From positions 62,001 to 126,000 of the forward strand of contig NZ_JALGQE010000008.1 of NCBI RefSeq assembly GCF_022810405.1: DNA of 64,000 nucleotides. The letters run 5' to 3'. Made by a program: the position numbers and the translations under genes. The first letter of the stretch is position 1, and each line of letters begins with the position of its first letter. This DNA is from Rhodococcus sp. ARC_M5. Lineage in GTDB: Bacteria > Actinomycetota > Actinomycetes > Mycobacteriales > Mycobacteriaceae. Positions 18,233-24,965 of the stretch are shown piece after piece. Under the pieces are notes generated by a model. That model did not search any database and had not been told where the DNA came from. It saw nothing but the letters and a program-made list of their open reading frames with translations.

Positions 18233-18468
18233 CCATGGCGCGGCGCACACACGACCCCCTCGACGGCAAGATCAAGCGTCAGCGTCAACGCAGGGCACAG
18301 AATCGCGGGTACAGCGGCACGGCGCGTGAGGATCGGTTCGACGCCAAGGATGCCCGGTTAGTAGCCCGCCGGGACGAGGCCCGTAGGGCTATCCGGCGTA
18401 TCCTCGTCCAGCAACACGGCCCCGACGCCGTGGCACCCTGGCCCGAGGGTGACGACCTCGGTGCATAA
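18229..18468 (+). CDS. Small basic hypothetical element protein
   Basis: A 79-residue protein, GTG start coupled to the previous stop; an ATG two codons later is an alternative. Very rich in Arg/Lys (KIKRQRQRRAQNRGY, ARRDEARRAIRR), so nucleic-acid binding is likely. No known domain seen. It is the last gene before a 430-base control region. Confidence 0.55.
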   Translation: MTMARRTHDPLDGKIKRQRQRRAQNRGYSGTAREDRFDAKDARLVARRDEARRAIRRILVQQHGPDAVAPWPEGDDLGA

Positions 18469-18824
18469 ACATGCATAACCTAACCGATCGCGGAGCACGG
18501 TGCCCCGGTCGACGGTCATGTGAGAAGCGTCACACCTTCGGTACGGGCGTCTCGACGGCCCTCGCGGGGACGGGGGTCGGAATTGTTGGCGTCTAGTCGC
18601 TGGTGCACCCCCCTCTCTCGGGCTTTGTCCGCGTGCACAGATTGGCGCGGCAATGTGAATCGCACGCACCGCGCAATGTCAAGTCGGCACATTCGTCGAC
18701 TTGGCACCGGGCGTCACAACGACTGCATGGAAATCCATTTTCATGCATGACTATCGGGTACACTCGAGGCTGTTCCTTTCACGAACAGTTTGTTGAGTCA
18801 CTAGGTGTTTGCGCGCCAACAGGT
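18469..18824 (+). promoter_or_regulatory. Non-coding control region before the small terminase gene
   Basis: No gene is visible. Features: GTGCAC at 18602-18607 and again near 18631-18636, flanking a C-rich CCCCCTCTCTC stretch (possible packaging-site candidate); a palindrome ATGGAAATCCAT (18727-18738); a possible -10 TACACT at 18759-18764; and an inverted repeat CTGTTC/GAACAG (18770-18775, 18783-18788) at the expected transcription start. The inverted repeat could be an operator. A near-perfect terminator follows immediately. Confidence 0.5.
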
Positions 18825-18869
18825 ACGCCGGGGTCGTTTGTGGAGACGACCCCGGCGTTTCTGCTTTCG
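18825..18869 (+). terminator. Strong intrinsic terminator upstream of terS (possible attenuator)
   Basis: A perfect 13-bp stem (18825-18837 with 18846-18858), 8-base loop, then TTCTGCTTTC. It sits between the likely promoter (18759-18764) and the small terminase start (18897). Unless a second promoter exists, packaging genes are expressed only by read-through. Confidence 0.8.
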
Positions 18870-18896
18870 ACGTCCACGCGAAAGGGGTTGTGCCAC

Positions 18897-19409
18897 ATGG
18901 CCGCTCCCGCCAAGCCCACCGCCCTCAAGTTGATCGGCGGTCGAGGCCCCGGCCAAGACTCGGCGGGCCGCAAGGTCGTCACCGTCCCGTCGGCCCGTGA
19001 GGCCCCGCCGATGCCCAAGGGCCTACCTCGTGAGGCGCAGGCCGAGTGGAAACGCGTTGTGCCCCTGCTCGACAAGCTGCGCGTGTTGGCCGGTGATCTG
19101 CACCGAGGCGTGCTCGTGCGGTACTGCACCGCGTGGGCCGAGTTCCACGAGCTGCGCGTCGACGTGGCCACGCAGGGCCGTACCGAGTGGGTCACCGTGC
19201 GCAACAGTGCCGGTGACGAGACGACGAAACGTGTGGTGCGCCCTGAGGTCAAGATGCTGGCCGAGGCGCGCGCCGAGGTGCACCGCCTCACCGGTGAACT
19301 CGGGTTGTCACCGGCAACCGAGGCCAAGGCATACGCCTCGGCGCAGACCACGGCGGCCATGGGCGACGGCGGCGCGGTCAACCCGTTTGCCTACGGGTCG
19401 ACGACGTGA
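18897..19409 (+). CDS. terS: Phage terminase small subunit, P27 family
   Basis: A 170-residue protein beginning MAAPAKPTALKLIGGRGPG, with PPMPKGLPREAQAEWKRVVPLL and the C-terminal LTGELGLSPATEAKAYAS, the layout of P27-type small terminases. Small terminases recognise packaging DNA and recruit the large subunit. No large subunit gene exists in the element, which suggests use of a helper's. AAAGGGG lies 10 bases before the ATG. The stop overlaps the next gene (GTGA). Confidence 0.85.
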   Translation: MAAPAKPTALKLIGGRGPGQDSAGRKVVTVPSAREAPPMPKGLPREAQAEWKRVVPLLDKLRVLAGDLHRGVLVRYCTAWAEFHELRVDVATQGRTEWVTVRNSAGDETTKRVVRPEVKMLAEARAEVHRLTGELGLSPATEAKAYASAQTTAAMGDGGAVNPFAYGSTT

Positions 19410-19768
19410 CCGCCCTCGACGACGTGGCGCGCCGATACGAGGCGGCGGCCCTGGCCCTCAAGTTCGACGGCCAGAACACCGACCCCAACGCCGACAACCC
19501 ACGCGTGTGGGCCACGTTGGGCCTCGGCGCGGTCAAGATTGCGTGGGGGTACCAAGGTGATTTCGAGCGGTGCGTGGCCCTGTTGGGCAAGCACGTCGAC
19601 CGCCCCGAGGGCCTGTGCGCCAGCTATCACCGTGACCTGTTCGGTGAGGTGCCGAAACGGGCTACGCAGGCCGCCAAGCCCGACCTACCCGACGGGTGGG
19701 ATTTCGACGCCGAGAGCGTCGAGGACGCCCTGCCCACACCCGACGACGAGGGGCCGACCGATGAGTGA
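19406..19768 (+). CDS. Hypothetical element protein between terS and capsid genes
   Basis: A 120-residue protein, GTG start overlapping the terS stop. Contains WATLGLGAVKIAWGYQGDFERCVALLGKHV and an acidic C-terminus (PTPDDEGPTDE). No family recognised. Tight coupling with terS suggests a role in packaging or capsid assembly; this is inference. Confidence 0.6.
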   Translation: MTALDDVARRYEAAALALKFDGQNTDPNADNPRVWATLGLGAVKIAWGYQGDFERCVALLGKHVDRPEGLCASYHRDLFGEVPKRATQAAKPDLPDGWDFDAESVEDALPTPDDEGPTDE

Positions 19769-20108
19769 GACGACGACCGAGGACGTCACCGAGGCGGTCT
19801 ACGCCGCCGGTGTTGACCGCACTGGCCGGTGGTGGGTCACCGCACCCGACGGGGCCACGGCCTACCGGTTCGGTGGCGGGCCGAACGGGGCAGGGGCGGC
19901 CAGGGCCGCCGCACAGCGGGCCAACGAGGGCGGCACAATCGGTGTGCCGCCCTGGCCGACCGCACCGCCCGAGGTGCGCCCCGGCAACGAGTCGGTCGAG
20001 GTTCCGATGCGCGGTAGTGACGTGCTCGACGACGACACCCACGAGGGCACCACACGCGCCGCCGCCGACGGTTGGGACGAGACGCTGTGGAAACGGCGGG
20101 GGTTCTAG
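19761..20108 (+). CDS. Hypothetical element protein upstream of the capsid gene
   Basis: A 115-residue protein overlapping the previous gene by 8 bases. It has a short beta-rich part (RTGRWWVTAPDGATAYRF) and an acidic C-terminal half ending in ETLWKRRGF. No domain recognised. It is the last gene of the terS transcription unit; a promoter-like region follows. Confidence 0.6.
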   Translation: MSETTTEDVTEAVYAAGVDRTGRWWVTAPDGATAYRFGGGPNGAGAARAAAQRANEGGTIGVPPWPTAPPEVRPGNESVEVPMRGSDVLDDDTHEGTTRAAADGWDETLWKRRGF

Positions 20109-20142
20109 GCGTCACTGCGGTGTCACCGCCGTGTCACCGGGG

Positions 20143-20186
20143 GGTAGCGTTACCCTTGCAGCACAACGGGATTGGACCTGTAGTGT
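20143..20186 (+). promoter_or_regulatory. Putative operator and promoter of the capsid gene
   Basis: The palindrome GGTAGCGTTACC (20143-20154) resembles GGTAACAGTTGCC before the excisionase gene. TTGCAG (20156-20161) and TAGTGT (20181-20186) could be -35/-10, again like the excisionase promoter (TTGCCG/TAGCGT). CCTGTAGYGTC is shared by both. Confidence 0.4.
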
Positions 20187-20205
20187 CGACGGTGCGTTGA
20201 TCGAA

Positions 20206-20333
20206 GCCATACGCAAGGGTCACGCCGGATCGTCGGCGGGGGCATCGGCGGGCCGTGGGTATCGACGCCCCTGCCATACGCCAGGGTCACGCCGCCGGTG
20301 CTGGCGGCGGGGGCATAGGTGGGCCGTGGGGAT
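20206..20333 (+). repeat. Imperfect tandem repeat (two ~57-61 bp units)
   Basis: Unit 1 is 20206-20262, unit 2 is 20273-20333. Both run from GCCATACGC through AGGGTCACGCC and a G-rich GCGGGGGCAT to GGGCCGTGGG. It lies in the 280-base untranslated region between the capsid promoter and the capsid start. It could be a leader RNA structure or a protein-binding or packaging site. Confidence 0.65.
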
Positions 20334-20387
20334 TCACTCAAAACCGTTGTGCCACAACAGTGGCCGTGAGTCCTTAGGACGTCTCCC

Positions 20388-21611
20388 ATGAGAATCAAGC
20401 TCGACGCACTACGCGCCGCAATCAAGGCCGCCGACGACAATTCGGCGGGAAGCCTCGTCGAACGCCGGTCGGCGCTTATCACCGAGGGTCAAAAGGTGTT
20501 GGCCGAACTGAAGTCACTCGACGACCCCGAACCCGAGGCAATCGAGGCGGCCAAGGCGGGGGCCGACGCCATTACCCGCATCGACGGCAAGATCGAGGCC
20601 GCCCTCAAGTCGTCTGACGTCATGCACCGCCTCGGTAAGTCCAACCCCGAGAGCGGGAACAGGTACGCCGGTGTGCAGTACCTCGGCCTCACGACGCCGG
20701 GTGGCGTCAAGGCGGCGGCGGCCACCCTCGTCAAGGGCATGGCTGGCCCCGATCCGATGGCCAAGGCCCTCGTACCGGCGGGCAGCGCCACCGGCGACAT
20801 TCCGATGATCGGTATTTACGAGCGGCCCGACCTGCCGACCACGATCCTCGACCTGTTGCCGATGAGTCCGGTGGCGTCTCATTTCTCGTACATGCGTGAG
20901 GTGAGCCGCGAAGACAACGCCGGGGTCGTCGCAGTCGGTGAGGAAAAGCCCCGATCCGACTACGCAATCGAGCGGGTCGAGGATCACCTGCGCGTCGTGG
21001 CGCACCTAGCGGGGCCGGTCGACAAGTACGTGCTCGAAGACTCGGCGGCGGTGCAGGCGTTCCTAGAACGGCGCATGTTGCACGGCCTGCGCCTCGGTAT
21101 CGAGGACGCCGTGTTGGTCGGTGACGGTGCCGTGTCGGCGGGGCCGCCTCGGGTCGACAACGTGCGCGGCATCCTCAATCAGTCGGGCATCCAAACGAGG
21201 CCGTTTGCGGTCGACCTGTTGACCACGCTGCGTAGGGCAATCACCGACCTCGAACGCCTCGGCCACGTGGCGCGGGGGATCGTGCTCTCACCCGACGATT
21301 GGGAAATGCTCGAACTTACCCGCCGTGAGGGTGACGGTGCGTTCGACCTCGGCCCCGCCAACCTCCCGGTCGACCGCGCCAAGCGTCTCGTGTGGGGCGT
21401 GCCGACGGTCACGAGCAACGTCCTACCGGCCAAGACCGGCACTGTGCTCGACACCACCGCAATCGAGTTCGTCGGTGACGGGCGTATCTCGGTCGACTGG
21501 AACCCCTACGCCGGGTTCTCTCGTAACGAGGTCGAGGTGCGCACCGAGACGCGTATCGGCGTCAACCTCACAAGCCCCCTCGGCGTCGTCGAGGTGGGCA
21601 CGAGGGCATAA
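20388..21611 (+). CDS. Phage major capsid protein, HK97 fold
   Basis: A 407-residue protein. The first ~85 residues are charged and helical (a delta-domain-like scaffold). From ~residue 120 the HK97 capsid fold is recognisable: IYERPDLPTTILDLLPMSPV, the RVVAHLAGPVDKYVLED spine region, GIEDAVLVGDGA, IVLSPDDWEML, and the C-terminal RISVDWNPYAGFSRNEVEVR. It would build the shell. No separate protease gene is nearby, although the scaffold-like N-terminus would normally be cleaved. AGGACG precedes the ATG. A strong terminator follows. Confidence 0.9.
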   Translation: MRIKLDALRAAIKAADDNSAGSLVERRSALITEGQKVLAELKSLDDPEPEAIEAAKAGADAITRIDGKIEAALKSSDVMHRLGKSNPESGNRYAGVQYLGLTTPGGVKAAAATLVKGMAGPDPMAKALVPAGSATGDIPMIGIYERPDLPTTILDLLPMSPVASHFSYMREVSREDNAGVVAVGEEKPRSDYAIERVEDHLRVVAHLAGPVDKYVLEDSAAVQAFLERRMLHGLRLGIEDAVLVGDGAVSAGPPRVDNVRGILNQSGIQTRPFAVDLLTTLRRAITDLERLGHVARGIVLSPDDWEMLELTRREGDGAFDLGPANLPVDRAKRLVWGVPTVTSNVLPAKTGTVLDTTAIEFVGDGRISVDWNPYAGFSRNEVEVRTETRIGVNLTSPLGVVEVGTRA

Positions 21612-21628
21612 GCCTGAGAAGGCACAGG

Positions 21629-21669
21629 CCAACGGCCCCCACCTTGCAAAGCAGGGCGGGGGCCGTTGG
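21629..21669 (+). terminator. Terminator after the capsid gene
   Basis: A perfect 12-bp stem (CCAACGGCCCCC at 21629-21640 with its complement at 21658-21669) around a 17-base loop. It separates the capsid gene from the cargo gene. Confidence 0.8.
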
Positions 21670-21749
21670 TCCGTGTCGTTGGCCCTAGGCGGTGTGCAGT
21701 CGGGGAGACTGTCGTCAACCGACCGGGCTTATCGAAGGGCACTTACACC

Positions 21750-22775
21750 GTGATTCCAGAACAGAACGTCGACACTCTCTCAGACGAGCTGCCAGAGGTG
21801 AAAACGGAAAAGCCGGAAATTTTGTACCACTACACCGACGCTGCCGGATTTCTTGGAATCCTTAAGTACGGTGAGCTGTGGGCCACCGAGGTCAGATGCA
21901 TGAATGACGCTCAAGAAATAGAATACGCGGCGATGATTGTCGCCGAGGAATCTAGAGAGATGGGAAACGAGCTTCTGCGTGGTGAAAATCCCGACCTATC
22001 TCCACCGGAAAGTCTCGAATCAATTAATGAATGGCTGAGGGTCAACAAGCCAGCCGATGATAGGAAAGATGCTGTACCTAATGTTGCCTGGGTGCTGTAC
22101 TCGATTGCCTCACTGTTCGTCAGTGTCGCAAATTCAAAATACAATACGAATAGGGATGACACATACGCGGCGTGCTTCACGACCCAGGCCGATTCGCTGG
22201 GACAGTGGCGCGGATATGCTGGTGGAGGGGGCTATGCCATCGGATTTCGTTACGAGACTTTGTCTCAACTTGGGGTTGAAGGGACCGAGCTAGTGGTTGG
22301 TGAGCCGAGGCAGGTCGCGTATGGCAAAGGTGGTGGTAAAAAAGAAGTTGCTCGATTTTATCGGGAATTTGCGGGAGCGTTGATATCTTCAGTAGAAAAG
22401 GCGAAGGAGTTAGAGGCGACCAAAGATTCTCAGGAAAAATCATCTTCGATTCCCAAATTTTCTCATCGTGTTGCTCCCAATCTCTCTGAGTTGGCAACGG
22501 TCAAACATGAGGCATTCTCGGACGAGCGGGAATGGCGTTTAATTTTTTCAGAAAGTCGAGATACAGGAGAGTATTTAGGGGATTTTCGGCCCGGTGGTGT
22601 AGGCGGAATTTTGCCATTTATCCGGCTAAAGCTTACAAAGGATTCAATTGCGTGCGTGCGCGTCGGGCCGGGTGAAGAAACACCCCTGCGCGTCCTGATG
22701 GCTGAACATGCGTTGGCGAGGTTCGGACACCTCGACGTCGACGTACTCACCTCCGACGCTCCGTACCGCCCCTGA
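21750..22775 (+). CDS. DUF2971-like protein, probable defence cargo
   Basis: A 341-residue protein. It has the three marks of DUF2971-type proteins: N-terminal ILYHYTDAAGFLGILKYGELW followed by MNDAQEIEY, central CFTTQADSLGQWRGYAGG, and C-terminal KHEAFSDEREWRLIF. The N-terminal H-Y-T pattern recalls ADP-ribosyltransferase-like proteins, but that is inference. The gene is clearly AT-richer than its neighbours (many AAA, ATT, GAA codons), a sign of separate acquisition. It has its own unit between the capsid terminator and attR, the usual place for satellite cargo such as anti-phage genes. GTG start with AAGG ~11 bases upstream. Confidence 0.7.
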   Translation: MIPEQNVDTLSDELPEVKTEKPEILYHYTDAAGFLGILKYGELWATEVRCMNDAQEIEYAAMIVAEESREMGNELLRGENPDLSPPESLESINEWLRVNKPADDRKDAVPNVAWVLYSIASLFVSVANSKYNTNRDDTYAACFTTQADSLGQWRGYAGGGGYAIGFRYETLSQLGVEGTELVVGEPRQVAYGKGGGKKEVARFYREFAGALISSVEKAKELEATKDSQEKSSSIPKFSHRVAPNLSELATVKHEAFSDEREWRLIFSESRDTGEYLGDFRPGGVGGILPFIRLKLTKDSIACVRVGPGEETPLRVLMAEHALARFGHLDVDVLTSDAPYRP

Positions 22776-22789
22776 CAACTGCCACGCGC

Positions 22790-22806
22790 GTGCGCTGGCG
22801 GTGGCG
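22790..22806 (+). other. attR: right junction of the integrated element
   Basis: Element DNA passes back into comM codons around GGTGGC at 22800-22805, matching GGTAGC at 13730-13735. It begins only ~15 bases after the cargo gene stop. Confidence 0.7.
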
Positions 22807-22896
22807 TGGACGCTGAACGATCTGGCCGGTGGTTCGGTCCCCGGTGCAGACGACGTCGGGGCCGCGTTGGACTTCCGTGACAGGGGAGTGGCATGA
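22801..22896 (+). pseudogene. comM: Displaced 3' end of comM
   Basis: Thirty-one codons reading VAWTLNDLAGGSVPGADDVG and ending in RDRGVA, the standard C-terminus of actinobacterial ComM. The stop overlaps the dprA start (ATGA at 22893-22896), showing the original comM-dprA coupling. No start codon or ribosome-binding site serves it, so it is a remnant. Confidence 0.9.
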
Positions 22897-24017
22897 CGAC
22901 GCACGACCCGCGCCGGCTCGCCTGGGCGTATCTCTCTCGCGTGGCGCAGGGCCCGCACCGACCGGTGGTCGATCACGCCGCAGCTCACGGTCCCGAATCG
23001 ACGGCAGAAGCAGTGCAGGCGGGCGGGTTGGGGGAGCGGCTGGCAGTTCGCGCCCACATCGATACCGCCGCAGCAGATCTCGATCACATCGCGGCGCTCG
23101 GTGGCCGCTTGATCACGCCGGACGACGACGAGTGGCCGGCATGGCGCTTCCTCGGATTCGATGGTTCGGGTCTGTCCGCAGGGGTGGACACATGTCCGCC
23201 GATCGCGTTGTGGGCGTTGGGAACACAGCCGGTCGATGCGGTCACCGAACGATCGGTCTCGATCGTCGGGACCCGCGCGTCGAGTCCCTACGGCGACCAT
23301 GTGACGGCCGAGATCTCCGCCGATCTGGCTCTCGACGGCTGGACGATCATCTCGGGCGCGGCCTTCGGTATCGATGCAGCGGCGCATCGCGCGGCTCTCG
23401 GCGTCGAGGGTACGACCATGGCTGTGCTCGCCTGTGGCGTCGATCGTGCGTACCCCGCGGGACATTCTCGGCTGCTGCGGCAGATCGCCGCTCGCGGGCT
23501 GGTTCTGAGCGAATACGCGCCGGGTACCACTCCGGCCAAGCATCGCTTCCTCGCTCGCAACAGACTCGTCGCCGCACTCGGATCGGCCGTGGTGGTCGTC
23601 GAGGCCGGGTGGCGCAGCGGAGCTCGCAATACTGCGGCGTGGGCCACCAAACTGGGCCGCCCGGTGCTCGCGGTACCCGGTCCGGTCACCTCGCCGACGT
23701 CCACAGGGTGTCACCGCATGATCCGCGACGGTGAGGCGGTTCTGGTGTCGAGCTCGCACGACGTGGTCGCCGAGGCGGGCGCTCTCGGGTCCACGGAGGA
23801 GTCTCGACCGGACCTCTTCCGTGAGACGGATGCACTCTCGGAAACCGCATTGCTGATCTACGACGCGCTGCCGGCAACGGGATCGCTGTCCAGTCGTGAG
23901 CTGTCCGAGAACTCCGGTGTGCCGTTGAGCAAGGTGCGTGCATCGCTGCCGGTGTTGGAGATGGACGGATTCGTGGCCAGCGACGAGACCGGCTGGTTCC
24001 GGGTCGTGCGTGGATGA
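22893..24017 (+). CDS. dprA: DNA processing protein DprA/Smf
   Basis: A 374-residue protein with the Rossmann-like DprA core: SIVGTRASSPYG, GAAFGIDAAAHRAAL, CGVDRAYPAGH, and RFLARNRLVAALGSAVVVVEA, then a C-terminal winged helix (LSSRELSENSGVPLSKVRA). DprA loads RecA on incoming single-stranded DNA. Because the element separates it from the main comM body, its original translational coupling is lost; its transcription must now start within the element's right end or nearby. Confidence 0.95.
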   Translation: MTTHDPRRLAWAYLSRVAQGPHRPVVDHAAAHGPESTAEAVQAGGLGERLAVRAHIDTAAADLDHIAALGGRLITPDDDEWPAWRFLGFDGSGLSAGVDTCPPIALWALGTQPVDAVTERSVSIVGTRASSPYGDHVTAEISADLALDGWTIISGAAFGIDAAAHRAALGVEGTTMAVLACGVDRAYPAGHSRLLRQIAARGLVLSEYAPGTTPAKHRFLARNRLVAALGSAVVVVEAGWRSGARNTAAWATKLGRPVLAVPGPVTSPTSTGCHRMIRDGEAVLVSSSHDVVAEAGALGSTEESRPDLFRETDALSETALLIYDALPATGSLSSRELSENSGVPLSKVRASLPVLEMDGFVASDETGWFRVVRG

Positions 24018-24052
24018 GCGCGCCAGTATTCACGAGCCCGAACGGTAGGGTG

Positions 24053-24071
24053 TTAGGTAATGCTTAGTCGA
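24053..24071 (+). promoter_or_regulatory. IdeR/DtxR-box-like site
   Basis: TTAGGTAATGCTTAGTCGA agrees with the IdeR/DtxR consensus (TTAGGTTAGGCTAACCTAA) mainly in its first 14 bases. It lies ~45 bases before the siderophore-interacting protein start. Iron repression is therefore likely but the second half-site is weak. Confidence 0.5.
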
Positions 24072-24113
24072 TGCATCGGGTATCGGCGTCGTTCGCTCGA
24101 AGAGGGGTCCGAA

Positions 24114-24896
24114 GTGCCACGCAAGAAAACCACCCTGTCCGTACTGCGCACCGAAGCGCTCACCCCGCACATGCACCGGGTCTACCTGGGTGGGGCCAAC
24201 TTCGACGACTTCGATGCGATCGACGAGACCGACGCCTACGTCAAGTTGTTCCTCGGAACCGATGACGAACCGATCATGCGCACCTACACCGTTCGTTCGG
24301 TCGACACCGACGCGCGGGAGATCGCCATCGACTTCGTGGTGCACGGAGACGAGGGAGTCGCCGGGCCGTGGGCCACCCGGGCGAAGCCGGGAGACGAGAT
24401 GTCGTTCTTCGGCCCCTCCGGTGGGTACGCCCCGCGCCCCGACGCGGACTGGCACCTGTTCGCCGGCGACGAATCGGCGATTCCGGCGATCTCGGCTGCC
24501 GTCGAGGCGCTCCCGGAAGACGCCATCGCCAAGGTCTTCATCGAAGTCGCCGACCGGCACGACGAGATCTACATGGAGACGCTCGCCGTCGTCGATGTGA
24601 CCTGGGTCCACCGGGGTGCGTCCTCGAACGAGGTCGGGGACGATCGGGCCGGAGACAACGCACCGTTGATCGCAGCGGTGAAGGGAACCGAGTGGCTGCC
24701 GGGGCAAGCCCAGGTATTCGTACACGGAGAAGCGCAGGCCGTCATGCACAACATCCGGCCCTACATCCGCAAGGAGCGCGGGGTCGGGGCCGAGTGGGCC
24801 TCGATCTCGGGCTACTGGCGTCGCGGCCGAACCGAAGAGACGTTCCGAGTGTGGAAGCGCGAACTCGCACAAGCCGAATCCGGAGTCGACGCCTGA
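24114..24896 (+). CDS. viuB: Siderophore-interacting FAD-binding reductase (ViuB type)
   Basis: A 260-residue protein of the SIP/ViuB family. FAD-binding barrel: MRTYTVRSVD and DFVVHGDEGVAGPWA; NAD(P)H domain: FAGDESAIPAI; C-terminal ISGYWRRGRTEE, a family hallmark. These flavoenzymes reduce ferric siderophores in the cytoplasm. GAGGGG lies 7 bases before the GTG at 24114, which is preferred over upstream starts that would overlap the IdeR-like box. Located as viuB in M. tuberculosis, between dprA and xerC. Confidence 0.9.
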   Translation: MPRKKTTLSVLRTEALTPHMHRVYLGGANFDDFDAIDETDAYVKLFLGTDDEPIMRTYTVRSVDTDAREIAIDFVVHGDEGVAGPWATRAKPGDEMSFFGPSGGYAPRPDADWHLFAGDESAIPAISAAVEALPEDAIAKVFIEVADRHDEIYMETLAVVDVTWVHRGASSNEVGDDRAGDNAPLIAAVKGTEWLPGQAQVFVHGEAQAVMHNIRPYIRKERGVGAEWASISGYWRRGRTEETFRVWKRELAQAESGVDA

Positions 24897-24965
24897 TCCG
24901 GCGACAACGCGTCTCGGTCGGCGTGTCCGGTTGTCGCACCGGGTACGAGCGCCCAAGCTGAGACG

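Larger units (their letters stand above)
13731..22802 (+). mobile_element. ~9.07 kb phiRv1-like phage satellite integrated in comM
   Basis: The element contains, in order: serine integrase, excisionase-like HTH and micro-ORFs, zinc-finger-like small protein, RepA-like helicase, iteron origin, two small genes, promoter/attenuator, small terminase, two small genes, HK97-type capsid, terminator, and a DUF2971 cargo gene. All genes are on the plus strand. No portal, large terminase, protease, scaffold or tail gene is present. This content resembles M. tuberculosis phiRv1/phiRv2 and capsid-forming phage-inducible islands. Both boundaries are supported by the split comM reading frame. Confidence 0.85.

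Noticed and set aside
20206-20333. CRISPR array
   Set aside because: Only two imperfect ~60-base units, no short identical repeats with unique spacers and no cas genes.
13731-22802. Complete prophage
   Set aside because: No large terminase, portal, protease, tail, or lysis genes are present in 9 kb; content fits a satellite.
13731-22802. Insertion by a transposon (IS) with terminal inverted repeats
   Set aside because: No transposase, terminal inverted repeats or target duplication were found; junctions show only short core identity, as expected of a serine integrase.
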